DNA of 64,000 bases. Origin: CAVTWS01 sp963738445. GTDB lineage: Bacteria > Actinomycetota > Acidimicrobiia > Acidimicrobiales > SHLQ01. The notes below the pieces were generated by a model. That model had not been told where the DNA came from. It worked only from the letters and a program-made list of their open reading frames with translations, and did no database searches. The translations under genes and the position numbers were made by a program. Every line of letters begins with the position of its first letter. Position 1 is the first letter of the stretch. This document shows positions 43,718 through 52,496 of the stretch, piece after piece. The stretch lies in NCBI GenBank assembly GCA_963738445.1, contig CAVTWS010000004.1, forward strand, positions 248,001-312,000. Reading direction: 5' to 3'.

Positions 43718-44996
43718 GTGCGCGCCCCACTCATCAGTCCGCTGACCGACGCCCTCACCCGCCGGTGCCCCGTCCCTGACGACCTCGACTCGGTGTCGAC
43801 GATCGGGGAGGAGGTCCCTGTCCCGGGGGTGGAGGCGGTGTGGTCCCGGATCATCGGCTTGTACCGCACCGGTGTCCACCCGGCAGTGCAGCTGTGCATC
43901 CGGCTCGACGGCGACGTCGTGCTCCACCGTTCCATCGGCTACGCCAACGGTGTCGCGCCGGGCCGCCGCCTGGAGGACTCCGACCTCCAGGCGCTCGATC
44001 TCGACACGCCGTTCAACCTGTTCTCGGCTGCCAAGGCCGTCACCTCGATGGTGATGCACAAACTCGCGGAGCAGGGTGTGGTCGTCCTCGACGAGCCCGT
44101 CGCCCGATACCTGCCTGGGTTCGATCGTCACGGCAAGGGCGCAATCACGCTGCGCCAGGTCCTGACCCATCGAGCGGGCATCCCGTCGCTCCCAGCCCAC
44201 GCCTTCGACCTCGACCTGCTCGCCGATCCCGATCGGATACGGGCGGCCGTGTGCGACCTCGTGCCCCGGAGCGAACCCGGAGGCCCGCCGGCCTACCACG
44301 CGGTGACCGGGGGGTTCGTCATGGACGCCGTGGCCCGCCAGACGACGGGCCGGAGCTTCGCGCGACATCCTGGCCCGCGAGGTCAAAGAGCCGCTCGGGC
44401 TGCGCTGGTTCGACTACGGCGTAGACGCCGCCGACGTGCCGCTCGTGGCCGCCAACGTGATGACCGGGTTCCCGTTGACCCCGCTGCTGTCGATGATGAT
44501 GCGGCGGCTCCTCGGACGGCACTGGGAGGAGATCGTGGAGATGTCGAACGATCCCCGCTTCCTGTCCGGCGTCATCCCGTCAGCCAACGTCGTCGCCACC
44601 GCGGCTGACACCGCCGCGTTCTACCAGTGCCTGCTCGACGGTGGCGTGTACGACGGACGGCAGATCTTCGCCCCCGACACGGTGGCCCGGGCGGTCGATG
44701 CCGGCGATGGTGCCATCGCGATCGACCGCATGATCGGCATGCCGTTCTGCTACGGCGGGGCTGGGTTCATGCACGGTACGGACACGATCAGCCTCTACGG
44801 CTGGAACCATCCCCGCGCCTTCGGCCACGTCGGCATGTCGAACTCGTTCACCTGGGCCGATCCCGACCGTGGGCTCGTCGTCGCCCTCCTGACGACGGGC
44901 AAGGCGATCCTCGGGACACACCTGGTCGCCCTGCCCCAGGTGATCCGCGAGATCCATCGCTCCTTCCTGGTCCGGGCCGCCGCGCCAGTGGCCTGA
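43718..44996 (+). CDS. Serine beta-lactamase-fold esterase (EstB/LipL-like), frameshifted
   Basis: A protein of about 425 residues in the class C beta-lactamase superfamily. The nucleophile motif SxxK is LFSAAKAVTSMV, the tyrosine motif YxN-like is AYHAVTGGFVMD, and the C-terminal part has GWNHPRAFGHVGMSNSFTWADP. A 1-nt shift near 44361 joins RQTTGRSF with DILAREVKEPLGLRWFDYG in another frame; both parts are clearly one family, so an indel error is likely. GTG at 43718 has GGAGG 8 nt upstream. Probably hydrolyses lipid or carboxyl esters, in line with the adjacent WS/DGAT gene. Confidence 0.8.
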
Positions 44997-45037
44997 CGCC
45001 AACTCCCCACCGACTCAGTCTGAGCGCCCCCGGCTCC

Positions 45038-45303
45038 CGCGAGAGAGTTCATGCCTCGTTTCGCCCCGGGCCGCTGTTTGCGAACGTCGTCCTCATCGAC
45101 GAGCTCAATCGCATCACGCCGCGCGGGCAGTCGGCGCTACTCGAGGCGATGGCGGAACGATCCGTGACCGTTGGAGGCGTGACCCGTGACCTGCCGGAAC
45201 CGTTCCTCGTCATCGCAACCCAGAACCCGAAGGGCGACCCTGGCTCCTTCGCCCTTCCGTCGGGGCTACGTGACCGATTCATGGTCCGGCTGAGCCTTGG
45301 GGG
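45038..45303 (+). pseudogene. moxR AAA ATPase fragment
   Basis: About 85 codons encode the middle of a MoxR AAA+ ATPase: FRPGPLFANVVLIDELNR (Walker B), TPRGQSALLEAMAERSVTVGG, DLPEPFLVIATQNPK (sensor 1) and LPSGLRDRFMVRLSLG. The Walker A half upstream and the lid domain downstream are missing, and the frame then runs into unrelated sequence. The remnant sits in a 1-kb stretch (45000-46015) with no other secure gene; a 37-codon ATG frame at 45537-45650 is the only other open reading and has no recognised relative. Confidence 0.75.
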
Positions 45304-46014
45304 TCCAACACCCTCGACATGGTCGACCGTGCCCGCGCGACAACGGGCGGGGTCGTTGTCTCCGGGCGACTCGCCCTGGATGTCACCGGATCGCGGGCCT
45401 GGCAGTGCCGAGGGACCAGGCTGAGGGGGAACTGACCGCGGCTCTCTCTACGGTCCCCTTGCCACCTCGACTCGGGAACTGATCGGTGGGCGGCGCTCCC
45501 CGGCCGACGTCGGCCGAGCAGGGACGGACGGCTTGGATGACCAAGCGGCGCCGAGTCCTGGCCGAGCGCGTCAAGCAAGCGCTTGGTCCGAGGTGGCGGG
45601 TGTCCTACGTCGGCGAGGTCGACAGCGAGGCGCCGATCACTGACTCGTGAGCCGAGCCGGTTCAGGGCGCGGCAACTTGGCTCGCAGCCCACGCCGGGTC
45701 GACGTGTAGGAGCGAGGGGAAGACCGCCACCGTGGGACGGATTAGGGTTTGCCTCGATCGAGCGCTGTGGCGCTCCGGAGTCCGGCGGTGGATGGGTGGG
45801 ACCAGGCAGCGGGCAGGGTGATCCAGCGACTTCGAGGAGTTCGTTGCCACCCCCGCCGGCGAGGCCCAGTTCCCTGGAACCGCCCCCGCCAGCATCGACG
45901 ACAGTGAGCCCTTGGTCGTCCCCGGATGCGCGACCCGGCAACCTCCCGTGGCCCGCTCGTCTACATCTGGCACAGACTCGGTGGCACGGCGGGTGGAGGA
46001 TCTTGTGGTGGCTC

Positions 46015-47265
46015 GTGGCCCTGCCGCTCGCGGTCGGTTGTTGGGCCACGACGCTGCCCGCCGGTTGGGGCCGCCGCCTGGCGGTTGGGGCAGCCGCGGT
46101 CACGATGCTCGCCTACGCCGGGGTGATCGCGGAGACCGAAGACGAGCCGTCTGTCGTGCCGACTGCGTTCGACACGACAGATCCCCAGAAGGAGCCGATC
46201 GGGTCGACCACGGTCCCCGGCAACCCGGAAATCGACGAGACGGCACTCGCCGGGGTCGAGTTGGCGCTGTCGGATTCCGCGGGCGGCGCCGGCACGTCCG
46301 CCGCCATGGACGAACTACTCGAACTGCTCGCTCCTCTCGTGGGTGAGCCAGATGCGGACCACCCGTCGTACGACCGCGACCTGTTCTTCGAGGGCGCCGA
46401 TCTCGACGGCGACTGCCGCTCCACCAGGCACGAGGTGCTCGCCGAGGAGTCGCTCCGGGGAGCCGCCGAGTGGAGTGCCGACGGGTGCCGGGTCGTCGCG
46501 GGGCAGTGGTACGACCCGTTCACCGATCAGGTGGTCGACAGCCCCGGCGACCTGGAGCTCGACCACGTGGTGTCGCTCGGCGACGCCTGGCACTCGGGCG
46601 CGTGGGGTTGGACGGCTGCCGAGCGTGAGCAGTTCGCCAACGATCAGGCCAACCTCAACGTGATGTCGGGGCCGGAGAACCAGGCCAAAGCCGACCTGGG
46701 TCCGGCGCGGTACACGCCGACGAACCCGGCCCAGCAGTGCGCGTACCTGCTCCAGTACGCGACGACGAAAGCGCGCTGGGGACTGACGATCGCGCCCGAC
46801 GACTGGCAGGCGCTCACCCGCGATCTGCCGACGTGTGACACGGTGGCGCCGGCCCCGCCGACTCCCACCCCCACGTCCGCAGCCGCAACAAGCGCCACCA
46901 GCACGACGACAACCACGTCCACCACCACCACCACGACCACCACGACGACGGCGGCGCCGCCCCCTCCAACGTTGCCTCCCGTCCCACCACCGACGTTGCC
47001 TCCTGCTCCGCTGCCGACAGTGCCGCCGGCGACCGTGCCCCCGCCGGTGGCGCCGGTCGTTCCTCCGGTCACGGTGCCGCAGCCGTTCACGGGCGGCGGA
47101 GGGTGCGATCCGAACTACACGGGCTGTGTGCCCATCGACAGCGACGTCGACTGCGCCGGCGGGAGCGGCAACGGGCCGTCGTACGTGCAGGGACCGGTGC
47201 AGGTCATCGGGAGTGACATCTACGGTCTCGACGCCGACGACGACGGCATCGGGTGTGAGCGATGA
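46015..47265 (+). CDS. Secreted/membrane HNH nuclease (DUF1524/GmrSD-like) with Thr/Pro linker and Excalibur domain
   Basis: About 416 residues. N-terminal hydrophobic segments (PLAVGCWATTL; LAVGAAAVTMLAYAGVI) act as signal or anchor. The nuclease domain has YDRDLFFEGADLDGDCRSTRHEV, LELDHVVSLGDAWHSGAWGW and NLNVMSGPENQAKAD, the DUF1524-type HNH. A 20-Thr/Pro-rich linker leads to a C-terminal Ca-binding Excalibur-like module (DPNYTGCVPIDSDVDC; YGLDADDDGIGCE). The start is uncertain: open frame extends to 45583, but upstream sequence lacks coding signals and GTG at 46015 begins the hydrophobic part. Overlaps the lipoprotein gene by 4 nt. Confidence 0.8.
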   Translation: MALPLAVGCWATTLPAGWGRRLAVGAAAVTMLAYAGVIAETEDEPSVVPTAFDTTDPQKEPIGSTTVPGNPEIDETALAGVELALSDSAGGAGTSAAMDELLELLAPLVGEPDADHPSYDRDLFFEGADLDGDCRSTRHEVLAEESLRGAAEWSADGCRVVAGQWYDPFTDQVVDSPGDLELDHVVSLGDAWHSGAWGWTAAEREQFANDQANLNVMSGPENQAKADLGPARYTPTNPAQQCAYLLQYATTKARWGLTIAPDDWQALTRDLPTCDTVAPAPPTPTPTSAAATSATSTTTTTSTTTTTTTTTTAAPPPPTLPPVPPPTLPPAPLPTVPPATVPPPVAPVVPPVTVPQPFTGGGGCDPNYTGCVPIDSDVDCAGGSGNGPSYVQGPVQVIGSDIYGLDADDDGIGCER

Positions 47266-48020
47266 GCCCTGCGGCTCTCTGCGGGGGCTTGCTGACCGTG
47301 CTGGCTCTCCTCGTGACGTCGGCGTGCTCGGCGGGCGATGGCCCTGCGGTCATCGAAGAGGCTCGGCCGCCGATCTCGACCTCCACGACCATGGCGGTGT
47401 CGACGACGAGCGCCGCCCCGTCGGACGCGCTGGTGCAGTTCCCGAGCTCGATCGATGACCCGGCCTTCTGCGACGCGTTCATGCAGTGGTCTGAGCTGCC
47501 GGTCGAGCAACGCGACGTGCAGCTCGCTGAGGTCCTCGCGTTGATCGGCCAGGACTCCGAGACGCCGGAGACGATGAGCGAAGCCGATCTCGCGCCGCTG
47601 TCGAGCATGGCCCAGTTCCAGCTGATCGACATCTCGGTCTCCACCGGGTGTGACCGGCCCGACGTACCGTCCGAGTGGGCGGCGTTCTGTGGCGCCATGC
47701 GTCGGATGGGCAGCGCCAGGGGGATGGACCTTCACGAGTTCACCGACTTCGTGATCTCCCGCCTGTCGGGCGCCGTCGCCGCCGAGCTGGCGCCGTCGTT
47801 GATGGCCGTGGCCGATGCCGGCGCGCTCATCGGGTCGGGCGGGGACCGAACTGTCGTGTTTCCCGATGGGTACTCCGACGAGACGCGCCGAGCCTGGGAC
47901 CATGTGAGCTCGCGTTTCACGCAGTATTGCGTTGTGCCGTACGTGGTTCCGCCGAACGAGGTCAGGCTCGGGGCCGACGCGAACCTCCCGCCCCCCAGCG
48001 TCGATGATCCCACTGGATGA
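47262..48020 (+). CDS. Lipoprotein of unknown function, coupled to the HNH nuclease gene
   Basis: A 252-residue exported protein: hydrophobic LLTVLALLVTSAC ends in a lipobox-type cysteine (residue 22), then a Thr/Ser/Pro linker and a helical domain with several cysteines (FCDAFMQWSELP; STGCDRPDVPSEWAAFCGAM; FTQYCVVPYVV). No family recognised. ATG overlaps the nuclease stop by 4 nt (ATGA), so the two proteins are made together. An immunity or accessory role for the nuclease is possible but only inferred from context. Confidence 0.75.
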   Translation: MSPAALCGGLLTVLALLVTSACSAGDGPAVIEEARPPISTSTTMAVSTTSAAPSDALVQFPSSIDDPAFCDAFMQWSELPVEQRDVQLAEVLALIGQDSETPETMSEADLAPLSSMAQFQLIDISVSTGCDRPDVPSEWAAFCGAMRRMGSARGMDLHEFTDFVISRLSGAVAAELAPSLMAVADAGALIGSGGDRTVVFPDGYSDETRRAWDHVSSRFTQYCVVPYVVPPNEVRLGADANLPPPSVDDPTG

Positions 48021-48141
48021 GCGTGGAATCCATGGTGAGGGGCCCGGCAACCCGCACATCGGATCGGACGATGCGGTCCCCGGGTGGAGGGAAACGATGT
48101 GCTGTACTCCGCTGAGCCCCAGTCCAGTGCAGACTCCCAGT

Positions 48142-49205
48142 GTGAGCAGCGACGGGTCCGAAGCCGGCGGGTGCGAGTGGGTGTTGCACGTCGACATGGA
48201 TCAGTTCCTCGCCGCGGTCGAGGTCCGCCGGCGGCCGGAGGGCCGGTGGTCGTGGGTGGCGACGGCAACCCGCGTCGGCTCCGCCAGGTCGTGGCGACGG
48301 CGTCGTACGAAGCCCGGGCGTTCGGAGTGCGGTCAGGGATGCCGCTGATGGCAGCGTTGCGACGCTGTCCGGACTGCGTGTTCCTCCCGAACGACCGCCC
48401 GATCTACGAAGCGGCGTCCCGGGGGGTGATGGCCGTGTTGCGTTCGTTTCCTGTGGTGGTCGAGGTCTGGGGCTGGGACGAGGCCTTCGTCGGCGTCCGC
48501 ACCGACGATCCGAGGACGATCGCCGAGACGCTTCGTTCCGCGGTGCTGGAGAGGACTCGGCTGTCGTGCGCGATCGGGATCGGAGAGACCCGGCTGGTGG
48601 CCAAGACGGCGACCCGGGCGGCCAAGCCCGGTGGGGTCGCGTCGTTGACGCGCCGGGAGTGGTTCGAGGCGTTCCGGGGCGAGCTGGTCACCGAGATCTG
48701 GGGGATCGGTGACCGCATCGCCCAACGTCTCGGCGAGCGCGGGGTCCACACGGTGGAGGAGCTCGCCCGGGCCGATCCGGAGATGCTCGCGGCGGCATTC
48801 GGGCCCCGGATCGGTCCGAGCCTGAAGGTCATGGGTCTCGGCGGGGACACCTCACCGATCGTCGACGCGCCCCATGTCCCGAAGGGCCGGTCGAGGGAGA
48901 CGACGTTCACCGAGGACCTCACCGACGCCGGCTCGATCGCCGCTGCGGTCGACTCGCTCGCCCGGGAGGTCGCAGCGTCCGTCGTCGCCGAGGGACGTGC
49001 CGTCACACATGTTGCCGTGAAGGTGCGGACCCGGACCTTCTTCACCCGCACGAAGGTCGCCAAGTTGCCCGAGCCCACGACCGAACCCGACGAGGTGGCC
49101 AGGATGGCCGCCGCCGTGCTCGGCCGGTTCACCGACGACGTGATCGGCCGCCCGATCCGCCTTCTCGGCGTCCGCGTCGAGCTGGCGCCCGTGGCGGAGC
49201 CCTGA
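48142..49205 (+). CDS. dinB: DNA polymerase IV (Y family), frameshifted
   Basis: Translesion polymerase. N-terminal WVLHVDMDQFLAAVEVRRRPE holds the first catalytic Asp; after a 1-nt shift near 48240 the chain continues PVVVGGDGNPRRLRQVV, YEARAFGVRSGMPL, VEVWGWDEAFVGV (second metal motif, usually SxDE), SCAIGIGETRLVAK, then helix-hairpin-helix IWGIGDRIAQRL and the little-finger domain. The serine of the SxDE motif is replaced by Gly, but Asp and Glu are kept. GTG at 48142 starts close to the first domain. No SOS box was recognised upstream. Confidence 0.88.
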
Positions 49206-49334
49206 GCACCCGATCATCCGATTGGGCGTGACCGGGCCGAGCGGTCGGCCGTACGCTGGGTGACGTACGCACACAACGAGTCAACGCACGACGGCCGCCG
49301 CGCGGCCTCGCTGGTCACGACAGGGGGAAGCCGC

Positions 49335-50528
49335 ATGGCAGAACAGCTGAAGGTCGAGAAGGCGTTCGACGCCGACAACCACTACTACGAGGCGCTCGAT
49401 GCGTTCACGCGCCACATCGAGCCCGAGTTCGCGCACCGGGCGATGCAGTGGGCCGAGGTCAGGGGCCGCCAGGTGCTCCTGGTCGGCGGCAAGATCAACC
49501 GCTTCATCCCGAACCCGACGTTCGACCGCTTGTCGGCGCCGGGGTCGCTCGAGGAGTACTTCCGGGGCAACAACCCCAAGGGCTCCAGCGTCAAGGAGCT
49601 CTTCGGCGACCTCGAGCCGTGCGACCCGTCATATCGCGACCGTGACATCCGACTGACCGTGATGGACGAGATCGGGATCGAGGGTGCGCTCTTCTTCCCC
49701 ACCCTCGGCGTCGGTATGGAACAGGCGCTCGCCGGCGATCTCCCGGCGGCCCGGGCGGCGTTCCGGGCCTTCAACCGGTGGATGGACGACGACTGGGGAT
49801 TCGCGTACCGGGACCGCATCTTCGGCGTCCCGTACCTGACCCTGTCCGACCTCGACAACGCCGCTGCCGAGCTCGAGTGGGTGCTCGATCGGGACGCGCG
49901 TGCCGTGCTGATCTCGACCGGACCGGTCATGACCGCGGAGGGCTACAAGTCCCCGGCCGACCCCCGCTACGACCCGTTCTGGGCGCGGGTCCAAGAGGCG
50001 GGCGTCGCGGTCGTGTTCCACGGAGGTGACAACGCGTACCGCAACATCATCACGATGTGGGGTGAGAGCGCTGACATGGAGGCCCACAAGTTCGAGCCCC
50101 TGCGGTCGGCCCTTTCCCCCGATGCCGTGGCCGACACGTTGGCCGCCATCCTTCTCCACGGGCTGTTCGACCGGTTCCCCCGCCTGCGGTTCGCGACGGT
50201 CGAGACCGGCGCCGACTGGGTGGCCCCGCTCCTGAAGCGGCTGAAGAAGATCTACAGCCAGAACCCGGTGCCGTTCCGTCACGACCCGATCGAGCAGTTC
50301 ACCGACAACGTGTGGGTGTCGCCGTTCTACGAGAACGACCTCGACAAGCTGCGGGTGATCATGCCGGCCGACCACCTGCTACTCGGCTCCGACTGGCCCC
50401 ACACCGAGGGCCTGCGCGACCCGCTGTCGTTCACCAAGGATCTGGCCGAGGCCGGATTCACACTCGAGGAGCAGCAGCTGATCATGTACGACAACGGCAA
50501 GGCCCTGGTCCAGCGCCGCCCCGGCTGA
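49335..50528 (+). CDS. Amidohydrolase family protein (2-amino-3-carboxymuconate-6-semialdehyde decarboxylase-like)
   Basis: A 397-residue amidohydrolase_2 protein: FDADNHYYEALDAF at the N-terminus replaces the usual DxHxH, then GALFFPTLGVGMEQAL, FNRWMDDDWGFAYRDRIFG, AVVFHGGDNAYRN, FATVETGADWVAPLLKR and the terminal LLGSDWPHTEGL with the catalytic aspartate. Members of this group hydrolyse or decarboxylate ring-cleavage products and related acids; substrate unknown. ATG at 49335 follows AGGGGGAAG, which favours it over an upstream in-frame codon. Confidence 0.9.
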   Translation: MAEQLKVEKAFDADNHYYEALDAFTRHIEPEFAHRAMQWAEVRGRQVLLVGGKINRFIPNPTFDRLSAPGSLEEYFRGNNPKGSSVKELFGDLEPCDPSYRDRDIRLTVMDEIGIEGALFFPTLGVGMEQALAGDLPAARAAFRAFNRWMDDDWGFAYRDRIFGVPYLTLSDLDNAAAELEWVLDRDARAVLISTGPVMTAEGYKSPADPRYDPFWARVQEAGVAVVFHGGDNAYRNIITMWGESADMEAHKFEPLRSALSPDAVADTLAAILLHGLFDRFPRLRFATVETGADWVAPLLKRLKKIYSQNPVPFRHDPIEQFTDNVWVSPFYENDLDKLRVIMPADHLLLGSDWPHTEGLRDPLSFTKDLAEAGFTLEEQQLIMYDNGKALVQRRPG

Positions 50529-50592
50529 GGGCGTCGGCCGCTGCTGGCCCCACCTCTTGCCCACGACGCAGACCACCGCTTGACCACCGGGG

Positions 50593-51264
50593 TCATCGGC
50601 GCCAGAAGAGGAGGTGTGTCACGCCGCTGGGACTCGGAACGGACTCGAGGTGGAAGCGGTCGAGCAGGTCCTCGGGGCACGCCCACAGTCGCTCCCCTCG
50701 GCCGATCTCGATCGGCGCGACGGCGACGTGCATGGTGTCGATGAGATCCGCCTCGAGGAACTGCCGGACAGTGGCGACGCCGCCCCCGAGCCGTACGTCC
50801 TTGCCGTCGGCGGCGTTCTTGGCCTGCTGCAGCGCCTCTGCGGGTGTGGTATCGACGAAGTGGAACGTGGTGTCGGCCAGCGTGAAGCTGGGCCGGTGGT
50901 GGTGGGTGAGGACGAAGACGGGGTTGTGGAACGGCGGGGTGTCTCCCCACCAACCGGTCCAGTCGAGGTTCTCCCACGGGCCCCGCTGCGGCCCGAACTT
51001 GTTGCGGCCCATGATCTCGGCCCCGATGTTCCGCTCGAAGTCGCGGATGAGGTAGTCGTCCAGGCCGCGTGATCCGCCGGGCTCGGTTCGGTTCGGCCAG
51101 CTGGCGGTGGCGAACGCCCATGAGGCCAGGTCGGCCGGGAGGCTGGCGATGCCACCACCCCGGCGGTCGGCATGTCCGAAGGGCGCCTCGAGGCTCTGGC
51201 CTTCGCCAGCGCCGAACCCGTCCATCGACACGAAGAAGTTCTGCACTCGCAGCAGTTGAGACAT
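50593..51264 (-). CDS. RibD/DHFR-like reductase domain protein
   Basis: A 223-residue dihydrofolate-reductase-fold protein: LLRVQNFFVSMDGFGAGEGQ, IGAEIMGRNKFGP, VFVLTHHHRPSF, VDTTPAEALQQAKNAADGKDVRLGGGVATVRQFLEADLIDTMHVAVAPIEIGRGE segment and a C-terminal SGVTHLLFW. This is the stand-alone RibD-C family (YyaP/YwjB type). Physiological substrate unknown. ATG at 51264 has GGAAGGATC upstream. Confidence 0.9.
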   Translation of the reverse strand: MSQLLRVQNFFVSMDGFGAGEGQSLEAPFGHADRRGGGIASLPADLASWAFATASWPNRTEPGGSRGLDDYLIRDFERNIGAEIMGRNKFGPQRGPWENLDWTGWWGDTPPFHNPVFVLTHHHRPSFTLADTTFHFVDTTPAEALQQAKNAADGKDVRLGGGVATVRQFLEADLIDTMHVAVAPIEIGRGERLWACPEDLLDRFHLESVPSPSGVTHLLFWRR

Positions 51265-51307
51265 TCGTTGATCCTTCCCTGGGGTCCGTTCGTATCCCTC
51301 GGTGTCG

Positions 51308-51670
51308 TTACGGGCCGTTGATCGGCGGGGCGAGGCCGATGGTGGCGTAGTCCGCGTGCGCTTCGGCGAGGCCGTCCCAGTCCCACGTGACAGGACGGCC
51401 TGCGAGGCATGGGGCAAGCCGGACGAATGAGGTGTGCAGTCCAACGACGTAGCAGTTGTCGATCGCGGCGCCAGTGTCGGTCACGTAGTGGCTGAGCCGC
51501 AACACGCAGCCGGTGTCCACCGGCTCGAACGGCAGCCACCAATCTGCCAGTCGCGCCGGGTCCGTTATCGCATCCCAGACATCGCGGACCGGGTACGGGA
51601 GGTGGCGTTCGAATCGGATGACGCCGCCTTCGGCGGTCCGATCCACTCGGCTCGATACGGCTCGAGCCAT
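51308..51670 (-). CDS. SRPBCC (AHSA1) protein with apparent internal deletion
   Basis: 120 residues. VIRFERHLPYPVRDVWDAITDPARLADWW is the AHSA1/START-like N-terminus and GCVLRLSHYVTDTGAAIDN to GRPVTWDWDGLAEAHADY the C-terminal half; the roughly 40-50 residues usually between them are missing although the frame is kept. It overlaps the end of the upstream arsR-type gene in a different frame. Such pairs are common: the regulator controls the SRPBCC gene. Function unknown. Confidence 0.75.
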   Translation of the reverse strand: MARAVSSRVDRTAEGGVIRFERHLPYPVRDVWDAITDPARLADWWLPFEPVDTGCVLRLSHYVTDTGAAIDNCYVVGLHTSFVRLAPCLAGRPVTWDWDGLAEAHADYATIGLAPPINGP

Positions 51671-51909
51671 GCGTCGAGCTCCATCAGCGGTTCCGGACGG
51701 AGCCGGTACATCCGTCGCTGGGCATCCCGGCGGACCTCCACCAGCCCGGCGTCGCGCAACACCTTGAGATGACGGGACACGCCCGGCTGGTGCATCCCGA
51801 CCTGCTCGACCAGCTCGCCGACCGACTGCTCACCCTCGCGGACGGCATCGAGGATGCGCCGCCGTGTCGGTTCAGCGATCACCTCGAGGACAGCGATCTC
51901 GTCGGGCAT
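51565..51909 (-). CDS. ArsR-family transcriptional regulator
   Basis: A winged-helix regulator of about 114 codons: MPDEIAVLEVIAEPTRRRILDAV, HTH GELVEQVGMHQPGVSRHLKVLRDAGLVEV and wing RRDAQRRMYRLRPEPL. No metal-binding cysteines are seen. The conserved part ends at LDAWLEPYRAEW; the last 25 codons read through the start of the AHSA1 gene in another frame, so a deletion or error at the junction is suspected. ATG at 51909. Likely autoregulatory with the downstream SRPBCC gene. Confidence 0.87.
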   Translation of the reverse strand: MPDEIAVLEVIAEPTRRRILDAVREGEQSVGELVEQVGMHQPGVSRHLKVLRDAGLVEVRRDAQRRMYRLRPEPLMELDAWLEPYRAEWIGPPKAASSDSNATSRTRSAMSGMR

Positions 51910-51982
51910 GGCTTCGAGTATACGGCACATCATATATGCAGACAAGCGTATGTAGAACGAACGAGAGAACCGATTTGCGCTG

Positions 51983-52055
51983 CGCCCTCGGCATGATTCG
52001 AACATGCGACGCACGGTTTAGGAAACCGACGCTCTATCCCCTGAGCTACGAGGGC
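51983..52055 (-). tRNA. tRNA-Arg (CCT)
   Basis: A 73-nt tRNA. Acceptor GCCCTCG pairs with CGAGGGC, D arm AGCTCAGGGGATAGAGC, anticodon loop TTCCTAA with CCT, T arm CATGTTCGAATCATG. CCA is not encoded. Confidence 0.96.
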
Positions 52056-52182
52056 TGGGCCGCTTCGTCTCATCAACGCAGCCGGCCCTCCGAGTGTAGA
52101 GACACGTCACGCGGCCCATGCGAAGCCTCGGCCGGGCATGACCACCGGCGCTCCAGCGCCCGCCTCAGGGGCGTGAACGCCG

Positions 52183-52422
52183 TCAGCCGTTCAGGCCTCG
52201 CCACATGCCGATCGCCACGCCGAAGCTACGCGCCGTGTCGCGGCCACCGACGACTCGGCACACGCCAACGCCTCGGCGATGGGTCCCCGCCAGCGACCAG
52301 CGCAGCAGCAACACGACTGCGCCGGCCAGGGCCCACGCACCTATGGGCCAGATGCTGTCGACCGCGAACCTGACCACGACGGCCATGGCGATTGTCAGCG
52401 ACCAGAAACTCCAAGGCTTCAC
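52183..52422 (-). CDS. Small membrane protein
   Basis: 79 residues with two hydrophobic helices (WSFWSLTIAMAVVVRFAV and IGAWALAGAVVLLLRWSLAG) followed by a basic tail. GTG start. No family recognised. It is divergent from the flavin oxidoreductase gene. Confidence 0.6.
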   Translation of the reverse strand: MKPWSFWSLTIAMAVVVRFAVDSIWPIGAWALAGAVVLLLRWSLAGTHRRGVGVCRVVGGRDTARSFGVAIGMWRGLNG

Positions 52423-52496
52423 GTCAACATCATGCGCATGTCCGGCCCGGCTGGCCGGTAGGTCACGGCTGGCGACGCCCGTGGGATGATCGGGGC

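Noticed and set aside
45537..45650. 37-codon ATG frame between the moxR fragment and the HNH nuclease gene
   Set aside because: No ribosome-binding site, no recognised relative, and it lies in a degraded interval; not enough to call a gene.
46900..47060. Possible tandem-repeat or CRISPR-like array
   Set aside because: It is the ACC/CCG-rich Thr/Pro linker of the HNH nuclease; no spacers or regular repeat units.
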